64,000 bases of DNA from CALMEC01 sp964531025 (GCA_964531025.1 CAZHDY010000004.1:1-64000), one strand, 5' to 3'; positions 32,345 through 41,173 are shown, counted from the stretch's first letter. A program made the numbers and translations. The notes: generated by a model not told the origin, from the letters alone.

Positions 32345-33220
32345 ATGAGCGAAGAGCACGACCACATCGACGGCGGACTGGAGCACGACCTCCCCCGCCT
32401 GTTCAACCGGCGAAGCGCCCTCGGCATCCTCGGCGGCGCGAGCGCCGCCGTCGTCTTGGCGGCATGCGGCGCCGCCGGGTCCGGAGGATCGACCACCGCC
32501 GAGACCCCCACGATGGGCGGTCCGTCAGGCGGCGGTCCCCCGAGCGGCGGCGGAGCACCAGGTGGTTCGAGCGTCACCGTCGGCGACGGGGAGATCCCCG
32601 AGGAGACGAACGGCCCCTACCCGGCCGACGGCACGAACAACGTCAACATCCTGACCGAGTCGGGTGTCGTCCGAAGCGACATCCGCACGAGCTTCGGCTC
32701 GGCGTCCGGAACGGCGCCGGGCCTCCCGCTCAAAGTGGACCTGCAGCTGGTCGACGTCAGCAGCGCGTCGGATGTCGGATCGGCTGTCGCCGGCGCCGCC
32801 ATCTACATCTGGCAGTGCGACGCGAACGGCGACTACTCGATGTACAGCGAGGCCGCGGTCAACGAGAACTACCTGCGCGGCGTGCAGGAGACCGACGCGG
32901 ACGGAAAGGTCTCGTTCACCTCTGTCTTCCCCGGTGCCTACTCCGGACGCTGGCCGCACATCCACTTCGAGGTGTACCCGAGCCTGAACGACGCGACGAC
33001 GGCGAGCAACAAGCTCCGTACATCACAGCTCGCCCTTCCCGAGGACGCCTGCACCGCCGTCTATGCCGACACGTCGGTCTATCCGCAGAGTGCGCGGAAC
33101 CTCCAGCAGACACCGCTCGCGCAGGACAACGTGTTCAGCGACGGCTATTCGCTGCAGATGGCCACCGTGACGGGATCCGCGTCATCCGGCTACACGGCCA
33201 CTCTGCGCATCCCCATCTGA
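32345..33220 (+). CDS. intradiol ring-cleavage dioxygenase-like lipoprotein
   Basis: A 291-residue exported protein. The signal NRRSALGILGGASAAVVLAAC has a twin-arginine pair and a lipobox ending at Cys, so it is likely a Tat-exported lipoprotein, followed by a Gly/Ser/Pro linker. The catalytic domain has the intradiol pattern of iron ligands: a Tyr in AAIYIWQCD, one in the NENYLRG area, and two His in GRWPHIHFEVY. Secreted members of this family act on catechol-type aromatics outside the cytoplasm. The substrate is unknown. Confidence 0.85.
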   Translation: MSEEHDHIDGGLEHDLPRLFNRRSALGILGGASAAVVLAACGAAGSGGSTTAETPTMGGPSGGGPPSGGGAPGGSSVTVGDGEIPEETNGPYPADGTNNVNILTESGVVRSDIRTSFGSASGTAPGLPLKVDLQLVDVSSASDVGSAVAGAAIYIWQCDANGDYSMYSEAAVNENYLRGVQETDADGKVSFTSVFPGAYSGRWPHIHFEVYPSLNDATTASNKLRTSQLALPEDACTAVYADTSVYPQSARNLQQTPLAQDNVFSDGYSLQMATVTGSASSGYTATLRIPI

Positions 33221-33332
33221 TCGCCGCGGGCACACCCATCACCCGATGAGCCACCCGTCGGCAACGCGTTGATTCCAGAAACAGCAGCGCTCAGGGTAGG
33301 ATTGAATCCTACTCCGAGAAGAGGCCTCAGAA

Positions 33333-33614
33333 GTGCGTACGACGAAGCAGCTCAGCATCACGCTCCCGAATGACATGGCGGATGCACTGAAAGAACGTGT
33401 GGCGTCCGGCGCGTATGCGAGTGAAAGCGAGGTGATCCGCGATGGTCTGCGCACGCTCTTCGCCCGCGATGAGGCCGTCGAGACATGGCTGCGCAGCGAG
33501 GTGGCTGCGGCGTACGACGAGCTGCAGTCGGATCTGTCGCAGGCGATAAGTTCCGCCGACATACGTGCCCACCTCACCCAGCTCTCACGGGAACAGGCCG
33601 CCGGCAACTCGTGA
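33333..33614 (+). CDS. ParD/CopG-like antitoxin
   Basis: A 93-residue ribbon-helix-helix protein: QLSITLPNDMADALKERVAS, then the second helix ASESEVIRDGLRTLFARDE, then a long toxin-binding tail. The GTG start follows a weak GAAGAGG. The partner toxin frame begins inside its stop (GTGA). The toxin gene is broken, so the antitoxin may persist as an orphan regulator. Confidence 0.85.
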   Translation: MRTTKQLSITLPNDMADALKERVASGAYASESEVIRDGLRTLFARDEAVETWLRSEVAAAYDELQSDLSQAISSADIRAHLTQLSREQAAGNS

Positions 33615-33924
33615 GCCGTGTCGTCGTCTACTCACCCCGAGCCTGCCAGCACCTTGTCGCCCTCCACCACTGGATCGCCGACGAATCCGGCTCACCGACC
33701 GCGCGGACAGGTTCGTCTCCTCTGTGATCGACTACTGCGACGGCTTGGCGGACGCCCCATTCTCCGGTGTGCTGAGAGACGACATCAGCCCGGGGATCAG
33801 GACGATCGGCTTCCGACGCCGCCTCGTCGTCGCCTTCGCACCATCCGAGAAACGTGTTCAGATCCTCGGCGTCTACTACGGCGGTCGCGACTACGAAACA
33901 CTGCTCTCGACCGAGACCTCTTAG
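33611..33924 (+). pseudogene. frameshifted ParE/RelE-type toxin
   Basis: From the GTG at 33611 the first frame reads SRVVVYSPRACQHLVALHHW then IADESGSP and hits a stop at 33725-33727. The remainder of a ParE toxin continues in another frame from about 33697: DRADRFVSSVIDYCDGLA, then FRRRLVVAFAPSEKRVQILG and VYYGGRDYETLL. A single-base deletion or insertion near 33690-33705 explains it; there is no slippery run there. The two halves join into a full-length ParE of about 100 residues, so the toxin is probably inactive unless this is a sequencing error. Confidence 0.8.
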
Positions 33925-34544
33925 CCGGCCTCGACCACCGGCTGGCGGAGGATGGTCCGCAGACGCTCCGGCGCCGTGCGACGCGGGTCGCTGAGGTAGA
34001 TCTCGTGGTGTGTCCCCGTCATGCGCAGGCCGTTCTCCGGGATGAACTCGTGATGCATGCGGGCGAGGACCTCCGCCTCGTCGTCGAAGGATCCGACGTG
34101 CAGCGTCTGCACGCACCGCCCCTCCGACAGCGCGTCGAAGCGCAGGTAGTCCAGGCGGGGCCGGTCATCCTTGTCACGGACCGCCGCGATCGCCGTCTCG
34201 ACCATCGCGACGTCGATCCATCCCGGGGTCATCATCAGAAGCGTCCAGTCCCAGCGGGACTTGTCGCGTGCGGCGGTGAAGGCCTCCATGTCGTCGGCCC
34301 ACCACAGCCCCTCAAGCGGAGGGACGACGTAGTCACAGCCGAGATCGCGCTTGCTGGCGAACTTCAGCGCGTACGCCACCGGATAGAGCGCCTCGACCGC
34401 CTCCCCGAACTGCGGCGCGGTGTTGGGGTCACCGTGTCCGTCGATCATGAGGAAGTGCATGTCCGGTACGTCGACGACCTGGAACCGATTCCGCGGGGCG
34501 CGGTAGCTCGGAACCGTCCGCTTGAAGTCGACCTTCGTGTCCAT
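33921..34544 (-). CDS. GyrI-like small-molecule-binding protein
   Basis: A 207-residue protein of the GyrI/SOUL-like effector-binding group: FQVVDVPDMHFLMIDGHGDP, VEALYPVAYALKFASK, then WTLLMMTPGW and the C-terminal HHEIYLSDPRRTAPERLRTI. Such proteins bind hydrophobic or cationic small molecules and give mild drug tolerance. It converges with the broken toxin gene and overlaps it by four bases. Confidence 0.82.
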   Translation of the reverse strand: MDTKVDFKRTVPSYRAPRNRFQVVDVPDMHFLMIDGHGDPNTAPQFGEAVEALYPVAYALKFASKRDLGCDYVVPPLEGLWWADDMEAFTAARDKSRWDWTLLMMTPGWIDVAMVETAIAAVRDKDDRPRLDYLRFDALSEGRCVQTLHVGSFDDEAEVLARMHHEFIPENGLRMTGTHHEIYLSDPRRTAPERLRTILRQPVVEAG

Positions 34545-34556
34545 CGTCCCGACACA

Positions 34557-35519
34557 TCATTCCATCGGCGCCGCCCGCAGCCCAGTCAGGCGTTCGCGGG
34601 TCAGGTCCCACACCGGGACCTCGGCGTCCCCACGGCGCAGCCGGACGACGCCGGAGTCGTCGACCGGGCCCAGTGACCGGCAGTCCAGACCGACGGCCTC
34701 CGCCTCGGACCGGATGCGCTCACTCTCACCCGAGAGGATGAACCCGAACGTCTGCGCCGCGACGAGGTAGTCGTCGAGCGACACACCCTCAGGCGGTGCG
34801 AGCGCCTCGATGTCGACGGAGACGCCCAGGCTCCCCGCCGACTCCAGCAGCTGGATGACGCTGCCCACTAATCCGGCGCGCGCGATGTCACGAGCCGCCC
34901 AGGCCGCCCCGATGTCCGCGAGGCTGGGGATGAGGTCCAGGTCGGCGGCGGCACGCGATCCACGCGCGCCGTCCAGGTGGTCGAGAACAAGCCCCTCCGC
35001 CGTGCGCTCCAGCACGACGTCCGGGCATGTCACCATGACGAGCTCATCGCCGGAGCGCAGATGCGCGGACGACAGCGGCCGGCTCGTCCAGCCCACGGCG
35101 AACACCGACAGCGATGGATCGCCCTGCACCGACGTGTCCCCACCAAGGACGGGCACGTCGAACGCCGTGGAGGCCGCGCGCACCCCCTCCAATACCGTGC
35201 GGTGCATCTCGGGCGGGCCCGAGAGCGTGTTCACGAGGCCCATGGCCCGGGACCCGGAAGCCGCCATGTTCGCCAGGACGGCGGCGACACCCCGGAACGC
35301 CGCACGCGCGGGGTCGCGTGCCAGGTCGGCATCGTTCACCCGGTGACAGCTCAGCACCCCGGCCCACCGGTCGACGATGCTGATGAGCCCGGCATCGTCC
35401 CCGTCACCGCCGATGACGTCGGCCACCGCGTCCAGCTCGAGCTTGGCGCGCAGGGCAGGCTCGGTGCGGATGCGGGTCACGAGCGGGGTAAGGTCGTCCA
35501 CGTTCCGCACTCTACGCAT
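34557..35519 (-). CDS. AIR synthase (PurM)-related ATP-binding protein
   Basis: A 320-residue protein of the PurM/ThiL/SelD fold: an N-terminal dimerisation part ending in PARAAFRGVAAVLANMAASG, the ATP/Mg loop FDVPVLGGDTSVQGDPSLSV, and a C-terminal domain from about 195. Its closest relative in this window is the AIR-synthase half of the fused Nit gene at 44397-45839 (compare GIPILGGHTQLGVTPSLAV). It is divergent from a DUF2877 gene only 54 bp away. The product could phosphorylate or activate a nitrogen-containing acid; this is not certain. The ATG at 35519 has GAGGAG upstream. Confidence 0.8.
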   Translation of the reverse strand: MRRVRNVDDLTPLVTRIRTEPALRAKLELDAVADVIGGDGDDAGLISIVDRWAGVLSCHRVNDADLARDPARAAFRGVAAVLANMAASGSRAMGLVNTLSGPPEMHRTVLEGVRAASTAFDVPVLGGDTSVQGDPSLSVFAVGWTSRPLSSAHLRSGDELVMVTCPDVVLERTAEGLVLDHLDGARGSRAAADLDLIPSLADIGAAWAARDIARAGLVGSVIQLLESAGSLGVSVDIEALAPPEGVSLDDYLVAAQTFGFILSGESERIRSEAEAVGLDCRSLGPVDDSGVVRLRRGDAEVPVWDLTRERLTGLRAAPME

Positions 35520-35573
35520 GGCCGCCTTCACTCCTCGGTCCACGCCGGAGCGCCCCGCGACCCAGGACGGAGA

Positions 35574-36305
35574 ATGCCGCCACACCGCATCGTCGCCCTC
35601 GAATGCCCGCACGGGGTGACCGACGCGACGACGCGTGGTCGCGTGAAGGTCGACGGACCCGGCTGGCTGTGGATCGCGGGCGAACACGGCGCGTTTCACC
35701 TCACCGGTCCGTGTGGACCGCGCAGCCCGCGTACCCTCGTCGTCGATCAGGTACCCGCTCTGGACCTCGGCACGGTGGTCACGGTCGACCTCGCCGGCGC
35801 GACGCCCCGGCCACGCCAACCGATCGCCCGATCCGCGTCCTGGGACGACGTCCTGGCCCTGGCGTCGCTGCTACGGCCGCATCGGTGGAACGATCCCCAC
35901 ACGCTCGCCCTCGGGCACGAACCACTCGCTGATCTGGCACCGCGACTGATCGGGAACGGACCCGGTCTCACCCCGGCCTGCGACGACGCCGTCTGCGGCT
36001 ACCTGGCCGCCCGCTTCGCGACCCGTCCCGCGGAGGCGCGCCGTGACGGGGACCACGTCATCGCGGCACTCGACCGGACCGGCGAGCCGTCGCGCTCGCT
36101 CCTTCACCGGGCCGCCGACGACGGGTCGACCTACGCATCGGCCGAACGGCTCCTGGAGCGGATCCTGAACGGCGACGGCACCGAGCTGGCGGAACCCCTG
36201 CGCGATCTGACCGGGCTCGGGAAGACGACGGGACGGGCGATCCTCACCGGGATCCTGTGCGGCTTGGCGGCGTCAGCTCCCAAGACGCCGGATCACGGTT
36301 CCTGA
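35574..36305 (+). CDS. DUF2877 (AllH-like) protein
   Basis: A 243-residue protein with the DUF2877 hallmark GNGPGLTPACDDAVCGYLAA, in which the more common GPGLTPSGDD reads GPGLTPACDD. Family members include a subunit of oxamate carbamoyltransferase in purine/allantoin breakdown. The divergent neighbour is an AIR-synthase-like ATP-binding protein, so the two may act in one carbamoyl or oxamate-like nitrogen pathway (inference). The start at ATG 35574 has GGACGGAG upstream. Confidence 0.8.
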   Translation: MPPHRIVALECPHGVTDATTRGRVKVDGPGWLWIAGEHGAFHLTGPCGPRSPRTLVVDQVPALDLGTVVTVDLAGATPRPRQPIARSASWDDVLALASLLRPHRWNDPHTLALGHEPLADLAPRLIGNGPGLTPACDDAVCGYLAARFATRPAEARRDGDHVIAALDRTGEPSRSLLHRAADDGSTYASAERLLERILNGDGTELAEPLRDLTGLGKTTGRAILTGILCGLAASAPKTPDHGS

Positions 36306-36320
36306 CCCGACGACACGGCG

Positions 36321-36809
36321 CTATCGGCCGGCGGCGAACATCCTCTCCACCGCATCGACGATCGCGATCTGCCCGGACAGGAGCTTCACCCGCGCCACCG
36401 ACATCGACATCCACTCCGCGCGGTCCATCTCCGGGAACTCCTGGATACGACCCGAACCCCGCGGCCACTCCATCTCGAACGTGTTGCTCTGGATGAAGCG
36501 AACCGATTCCCGTTCCTCGATGACCACCGCATAGGCGCGCACCAGCTTGCCGTAGCGCTGGCGAAACTCCCCGAGGTCGATGCGCGCACCCTCAGGACAC
36601 GGCATCCCGATCTCCTCCTCGAACTCACGATCGGCGGCCGCCAGGGGATCCTCCTCGGCGGGGTCGTACTGCCCCTTGGCGATCGACCAGGCACCGGGAT
36701 CCTTGTGCGCCCAGAACGGGCCGCCCATGTGCGCGGCGAACACGGAGGCAAGCCCCTCCGGCGAGATATGGACCGGCACGATCCCGGCGCTGCAGACGAC
36801 TTCGGACAC
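36321..36809 (-). CDS. Nudix hydrolase
   Basis: A 162-residue hydrolase of nucleoside-diphosphate-X compounds. The Nudix box is GQYDPAEEDPLAA followed by ADREFEEEIG (Gx5Ex7REUxEExGU). The sequence SVSEVVCSAGIVPV at the N-terminus and the KGQYDP position resemble phosphohydrolases of the MutT/DUF-NUDIX group. The GTG at 36809 is chosen because TACCCT lies exactly six bases before it; an upstream GTG at 36845 lacks support. The substrate is unknown. Confidence 0.88.
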   Translation of the reverse strand: MSEVVCSAGIVPVHISPEGLASVFAAHMGGPFWAHKDPGAWSIAKGQYDPAEEDPLAAADREFEEEIGMPCPEGARIDLGEFRQRYGKLVRAYAVVIEERESVRFIQSNTFEMEWPRGSGRIQEFPEMDRAEWMSMSVARVKLLSGQIAIVDAVERMFAAGR

Positions 36810-36895
36810 ACTCGAAGGGTACCGACACGACCGCCGAACCCGCACGGGGACCTCACCCCGGACACGTGATGCACGGGCGTGGCATCCTTGTCCGT

Positions 36896-37129
36896 ATGCC
36901 GGATGTCACTGAGTACCAAGCAATGATCGAGGCGGCGCTGCCGGGATCGACGGCCGTCGTGGAAGACCACGGCGGCGGAGATCACCTGGCAGCCGAGGTG
37001 GTGGCCCCCCAGTTCGCGGGTCTCTCCCGGATCGAGCAGCACAAGCTCGTGTACGCCGCCGTCAAGCAGTACATGGACGACGGGACGATCCACGCCCTTG
37101 CCCTCAAGACCCGCACACCGGAGGACTGA
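36896..37129 (+). CDS. bolA: BolA-family protein
   Basis: A 77-residue BolA/IbaG fold: EYQAMIEAALPGSTAVVEDH, then HLAAEVVAPQFAGLSRIEQH, KLVYAAVKQYMDDGTIHALA and a final LKTRTPED, in which BolA proteins carry an Fe-S ligand His. BolA proteins pair with CGFS monothiol glutaredoxins to handle [2Fe-2S] clusters. The next gene is exactly such a glutaredoxin, overlapping by one base (TGATGA). Confidence 0.92.
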   Translation: MPDVTEYQAMIEAALPGSTAVVEDHGGGDHLAAEVVAPQFAGLSRIEQHKLVYAAVKQYMDDGTIHALALKTRTPED

Positions 37130-37464
37130 TGAGCGACACACTCACGATGACCGACGACGAGATCCTTGAGCAGATCAAGAAGGAGGTCGCCGAGAACCGC
37201 GTCTTCGTCTACATGAAGGGCACCCCGGACATGCCGCGCTGCGGCTTCAGCAACCGGGTGGTGCAGATCCTTCGGCTGACCGGAACGGAGTTCGGCGCGC
37301 GCGACATCCTCGCCGACCCCCGCATCCGCGACATCCTCACCTCGTGGTCGGACTGGCCCACGAGCCCGCAGCTCTTCGTCGACGGCAAGCTGGTCGGCGG
37401 CTGCGACATCACCACCGAGATGTACGAGAGCGGCGAGCTGCAGCAGCTACTCGAGCAGAAGTAG
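37129..37464 (+). CDS. grxD: monothiol (CGFS) glutaredoxin
   Basis: A 111-residue Fe-S cluster-carrier glutaredoxin. The KGTPDMPRCGFSNRVVQIL motif has the single active Cys38; WSDWPTSPQLFVDGKLVGGC holds the glutathione-binding TxPQ-like segment and the final GGCD. It starts inside the BolA stop, so the two proteins are made in equal amounts and form a BolA-Grx complex. Confidence 0.95.
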   Translation: MSDTLTMTDDEILEQIKKEVAENRVFVYMKGTPDMPRCGFSNRVVQILRLTGTEFGARDILADPRIRDILTSWSDWPTSPQLFVDGKLVGGCDITTEMYESGELQQLLEQK

Positions 37465-37470
37465 AGGCGG

Positions 37471-37504
37471 CACGTGTTCCGGACCGGTCGGTCCGGAACA
37501 CGTG
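37471..37504. terminator. perfect hairpin after the BolA-glutaredoxin operon
   Basis: CACGTGTTCCGGACC pairs with GGTCCGGAACACGTG around a four-base loop. It lies between the convergent genes at 37464 and 37508 and should terminate both. The 15-bp stem is perfect. Confidence 0.8.
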
Positions 37505-37507
37505 CTG

Positions 37508-38329
37508 CTATCCGACGGCGTATCCCAGGCGGATGACGCCGCGCTTCAGGCCCCGCAGGATCGCCGGGTTTTTCCGTTCGGCCGTCACCACACGACGCCA
37601 CGCGATCCTCCGATAGCGCGGACCGGCCGTGGATGCGCCGGCCAGGTAGGCCGCGAGCGCGTTGACGCGATCACGGGGATACTCGCGCTTCAACATCACG
37701 TACTTCGACCAGGCGCGGTTCATGCCTCGCACGCCGACGGCGGGGAACTGACGGGTGACCACCACGAATCGGCCGTTTCGGAACTGCCAGGCCCGGGCGG
37801 GAAACGTGCTCCCCGCGTAGGACGCATTGAACGCGTAGGCGAACCGATCGTCCCACCCGACGAACTCGAGAACGCCGTCACGGTTCAGGTTCTGCAGCCG
37901 TGGCAGGCCGTTGCCCCAGAACTGGTCGGTGAGAAGGTACCGGCCCTGGTCCGGTGACCACCACGCCACACGTACCTCGTAACAGCAGTGCGCACCACCC
38001 GTGTACGTATCGAGGAACACCTCCGGCTCACCGTCACCGTTGACGTCACGGATGGTGAGTGCGGTACGCGTGTCCACGTGGTTGTCGGGGAACTGATAGC
38101 GCAGCGACCCCGTGTCGAAGGTCTGCGGGGTCCGTCCCGGTCCGGTGACGGTGAGGACGAGGTCGTTGACCTCGACGATGCTGCCGACGACGGATCGCTC
38201 GACGGTGTAGGAGAGATCGGCCGTCACCCCGGCTGCCGTGCGTGAGATGGAGGCCCCGTGCGCCGATGCGGCCATCACCATGAGCATCGCGCCCACCAGG
38301 AGGATGGTGATCGTGGGTTTCCGTCGCAT
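37508..38329 (-). CDS. secreted protein with FG-GAP/VCBS-like repeat
   Basis: A 273-residue exported protein. The signal peptide MRRKPTITILLVGAMLMVMA is followed by a cleavage-like SAHGA. One calcium-binding-type loop, RDVNGDGEPEVFLDTY, marks an FG-GAP/VCBS blade, followed by TGGAHCCYEVRV and another weak blade (NLNRDGVLEFVGWDD). The basic C-terminus may bind the wall. The function is unknown; such proteins resemble surface receptors or esterase-like proteins. GGGAG precedes the ATG. Confidence 0.75.
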   Translation of the reverse strand: MRRKPTITILLVGAMLMVMAASAHGASISRTAAGVTADLSYTVERSVVGSIVEVNDLVLTVTGPGRTPQTFDTGSLRYQFPDNHVDTRTALTIRDVNGDGEPEVFLDTYTGGAHCCYEVRVAWWSPDQGRYLLTDQFWGNGLPRLQNLNRDGVLEFVGWDDRFAYAFNASYAGSTFPARAWQFRNGRFVVVTRQFPAVGVRGMNRAWSKYVMLKREYPRDRVNALAAYLAGASTAGPRYRRIAWRRVVTAERKNPAILRGLKRGVIRLGYAVG

Positions 38330-38363
38330 GATCGCGCTCCCGTCCGTCGAATTGCCACGACAC

Positions 38364-38530
38364 TAGATGAGTGGTGCCACGGCGGCGTGGATGTGGTCCG
38401 CGCCGCCGCTGGATGTGCGGTGCCGTCGCATGTCGACGGTCAGGGTGGTGTCCTTTCCGAGGCATCCGGTGGCGCATCCGCGCCGCCGGGGGCACGCACC
38501 ACGCCGCGATCGCCGTGGCACCACTCATCC
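38364..38530 (-). repeat. 168-bp palindromic element, copy 3 (reverse)
   Basis: The outer ends are TAGATGAGTGGTGCCACG and CGTGGCACCACTCATC, an inverted repeat of about 16 bp that differs from the ATTCC-type ends of copies 1 and 4. Read on the minus strand the interior matches them: GCGGCGTGGTGCGTGCCCCC, then GGCGCGGATGCGCCACCGG. It lies about 70 bases after the stop of the AMP ligase gene. A stray GTGGAATCAAC at 38594-38604 looks like a remnant of the other end type. Confidence 0.8.
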
Positions 38531-38601
38531 CGTCCCCGCGACGGCCGGCGGGATGCACGGACGGTTAACTCTCGGATGGCCGGTTCGGCGGGATCGTGGA
38601 A

Positions 38602-40071
38602 TCAACGACGCGTTGCCTCGACATCGTCGTAGTGCTCACGCCAGAGATGCCGCCGGGCCTTTCCGGCATCGTCGCGCACGGGCTCGTGGACGACGATGAA
38701 CCGCTCCGGCGCGCGCGACCCGAGCCGCGGACGAACCCATGCGATGAGCTCGGCCGCGGTGATCTCTCGGTCGGCGATGTCGACGGCGGCGGCGACGCGC
38801 GCTCCCATCTCGGCGTCGGGTATACCGAAGGCGATCGCACTCCTGATGTCGGGGTGTCGCTCGAGGACCCTTTCGATCTCGGCGGGGTGGATCTTCTCGC
38901 CGCCGCGGTTGATGACGTCGTCGGCGCGGTCCACGAGGTGGAGGTATCCGTGCTCGTCCAGGCGGCCGAGATCGTTCAGCGTGTCCCATCCGTCCGGATC
39001 CCGACGGCTTGACGCGCCCAGGTACTCGTAGGTCGGTGTGTCACCTCGACGCATCCAGACGACGCCGACCTCACCGATGGCGGCGGCGGTCCCATCCGCG
39101 TGACGGATGGCGATCTCGGTCCCGCCGATGGGACGCCCGACGCTTCCTGGGTGTGTCCGCCACTCGTCACCCCGGATCATCGTGAGACCGTTCGACTCGC
39201 TCCCGGCATACACCTCGACGACACGCTCCGCACCGATCCAGTCGAGGAAGGCACGCTTCAGATCCGGATCGCAGGGAGCCCCCATGTGCAGGAGCGACTC
39301 GACGGTTCGGACCCGGTCCGGGCTGCGCACCGAGTCCGGCACCCGCAACAGCCGGTGCATCATCGTCGGAACGAGGAGCCCCCAGGTCACTCCATGGCGT
39401 TCGACCGCATCGAGCCACGCACACTCGTCGAATCGCGGCATGATGACGAGGCGATGGCCGGTCATGAGCCCGCGAAACGCATACGTGAACACCGCGGAGT
39501 GCGTGAGCGGCCCGGCGACGAGCTGCACGGCCCGGAAGGGGATGAACGCAGCCACCGGACGGGTGGGATCGAGGAGGGCGGGTGCCGTGGCACGCACCAC
39601 CTTCGGCGTCCCCGTGGACCCGGACGTCGCCGGCGCCTTCCAGGACGATGCCGCGAGATCGGGCACCGGGGGCCGCTTGTCACTGAGCAGGGCGGCGGCG
39701 ATCCGGGACTCGGATATCCAGGCGATGCCGGACGTCTGGGGCCTCTGTCCGATCGCTGCGGCGGGCCGCGCGACGGTTTCGAGCGTTGCGCGTTCGTCCG
39801 GCGTGAGTCCGCCGGACGCCGGCTGGGGTGTCGCACCGGCCCGCCAGACGGCGGCACATGCGACGACGAAAGGAATGCCATTCGGCAGGGTGACCGTGAC
39901 CAGGTCATCGACGTCGACCCCGCCGTCGATCAGTTGACGGGCGATGACAGAAGCCGCGACGTCCAGCCGAGCCGCAGTGAGCACGCCGTCCTCGGTAACG
40001 ACGACGATCTCATCCGACGCATGAGCCGCGCGGTCAGCGAAGATGCGCGAGATCGACCGTCGCACGGTCAC
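38602..40071 (-). CDS. AMP-binding acyl ligase of the Nit1C-type operon
   Basis: A 489-residue adenylate-forming ligase. Motifs: ATSGSTGTPKVVRAT, VYAGSESNGLTMI in place of the common YGxTE, LNDLGRLDEHGYLHLVDRAD, DVINRGGEKIHPAEIERVLE and DDAGKARRHLWRE near the catalytic Lys. The start is not certain; GTG 40071 overlaps the glycosyltransferase by 38 bases. It is last in the operon. A ligase is not part of the core MSMEG_0565-0572 set known to me, so it may activate the acid made by the C-N hydrolase, or a product of the same pathway (inference). Confidence 0.82.
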   Translation of the reverse strand: MTVRRSISRIFADRAAHASDEIVVVTEDGVLTAARLDVAASVIARQLIDGGVDVDDLVTVTLPNGIPFVVACAAVWRAGATPQPASGGLTPDERATLETVARPAAAIGQRPQTSGIAWISESRIAAALLSDKRPPVPDLAASSWKAPATSGSTGTPKVVRATAPALLDPTRPVAAFIPFRAVQLVAGPLTHSAVFTYAFRGLMTGHRLVIMPRFDECAWLDAVERHGVTWGLLVPTMMHRLLRVPDSVRSPDRVRTVESLLHMGAPCDPDLKRAFLDWIGAERVVEVYAGSESNGLTMIRGDEWRTHPGSVGRPIGGTEIAIRHADGTAAAIGEVGVVWMRRGDTPTYEYLGASSRRDPDGWDTLNDLGRLDEHGYLHLVDRADDVINRGGEKIHPAEIERVLERHPDIRSAIAFGIPDAEMGARVAAAVDIADREITAAELIAWVRPRLGSRAPERFIVVHEPVRDDAGKARRHLWREHYDDVEATRR

Positions 40072-41173
40072 CGCCCGCCCTGTCGAGCACTGCCGCGTAG
40101 AACCTCTCGTGCTCGGCCGCGGCCGCCGGCCATGTGTGCCGGGCGGCGAGTGCGCGCCCACGTTCGGGAGGGGGAGCGCCGCCGTCCATCGCCGCATCGA
40201 TGCCACGGCGGATACCGTCCACACCGTCCGCGTACAGGACGGCGTCGCCGAAGACCTCGCGTGTCACCGGAAGGTCGCGTGCGACCACGGGTACCCCCGC
40301 GGCGAGCGCCTCCATGGCCGCCAACCCGAAGCCCTCCTTCACCGACGCGAATCCGAGCATGCGTGCCGCGGCGACGAGATCCGGCACGTCCTCATCCGCA
40401 AGCGTGCCCAGAACGATGGGCTCGATCCCGAGCCCGGCGGCCCGTCGCTCGAACCGTGCCCGATAGTCGCGGTAGTCGAACAGGGTCTCGCCCCCACCGA
40501 ACACGAGCCGCAGACCGGGGTGACGATCGCGGGCCAGGGCATACGCTTCCAGCAGATCGATCGAACCCTTGCGGGGTTCGATCCCTCCGAGCGCCAGGAC
40601 GTAGTCGCCGAGGCAGCGACGCCAAAGAGCGCGGCGCGACCCGTTGGCGGGATCCGCGGCGGCGGCGAACCGATCGGCATCGACGCCGTTCGGGATCACC
40701 GTCGCCGACCGACCATAGGCCACCTCGACCTCCGTCGCCACCGCACGCGAGACACAAACGAGCGCGTCGGGTTCGGTGATCGCCCGATCGTGGCATTCGA
40801 CCAGTCGTGGCGTCGTGAATGCGTCGAGATGATGGACCGTGCGGATGCAGCGTCTGCCCGCGGCGATGACGGCGTTCGCCGAGATGCAGTCCTGGGCGTG
40901 GATGATGTCGGCGTCGGTCGCAAGCTCCTGCGCCATCGTCGTGATCGACCGCTCGATGCGATCGCCGACCGTCTCGCCGCCATGAGCGGCGAAAGGGATG
41001 ACGTGCACGACGACCGCGGGGTCGACTTGGCGGAAGAACCCCGTGTCGCCGTCGCGGCCCAGCGTCCACACCTCCACGTCGTGCCCGCACCGCACGAGCA
41101 CTTCGGCCAGGGCCAGGGTGTGGACGACGCCGCCACGCGGCTTGGTCGAGTAGGTGAAGAGCGCGACCTTCAT
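40034..41173 (-). CDS. MSMEG_0565-family glycosyltransferase
   Basis: A GT4/GT-B glycosyltransferase of 379 aa, starting MKVALFTYSTKPRGGVVHTL as in the MSMEG_0565 family. The C-terminal domain has ALGGIEPRKGSIDLLEAYAL and the nucleotide-sugar site FASVKEGFGLAAMEALAAG. This family occurs almost only beside the nitrogen-starvation genes found next to it here. The acceptor is unknown; a glycosylated small molecule or a storage/stress product is plausible. Confidence 0.88.
   Translation of the reverse strand: MKVALFTYSTKPRGGVVHTLALAEVLVRCGHDVEVWTLGRDGDTGFFRQVDPAVVVHVIPFAAHGGETVGDRIERSITTMAQELATDADIIHAQDCISANAVIAAGRRCIRTVHHLDAFTTPRLVECHDRAITEPDALVCVSRAVATEVEVAYGRSATVIPNGVDADRFAAAADPANGSRRALWRRCLGDYVLALGGIEPRKGSIDLLEAYALARDRHPGLRLVFGGGETLFDYRDYRARFERRAAGLGIEPIVLGTLADEDVPDLVAAARMLGFASVKEGFGLAAMEALAAGVPVVARDLPVTREVFGDAVLYADGVDGIRRGIDAAMDGGAPPPERGRALAARHTWPAAAAEHERFYAAVLDRAGGDRATVDLAHLR

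Noticed and set aside
33611..33924. Programmed ribosomal frameshift in the ParE gene
   Set aside because: The junction area GACCGCGCGGACAGG shows no slippery heptamer or clear stimulatory stem, so a simple indel is more likely.
34977..35573. Plus-strand extension of the DUF2877 gene upstream of 35574
   Set aside because: This portion is antisense to the AIR-synthase-like gene and lacks DUF2877 similarity; the ATG at 35574 has a Shine-Dalgarno-like sequence.
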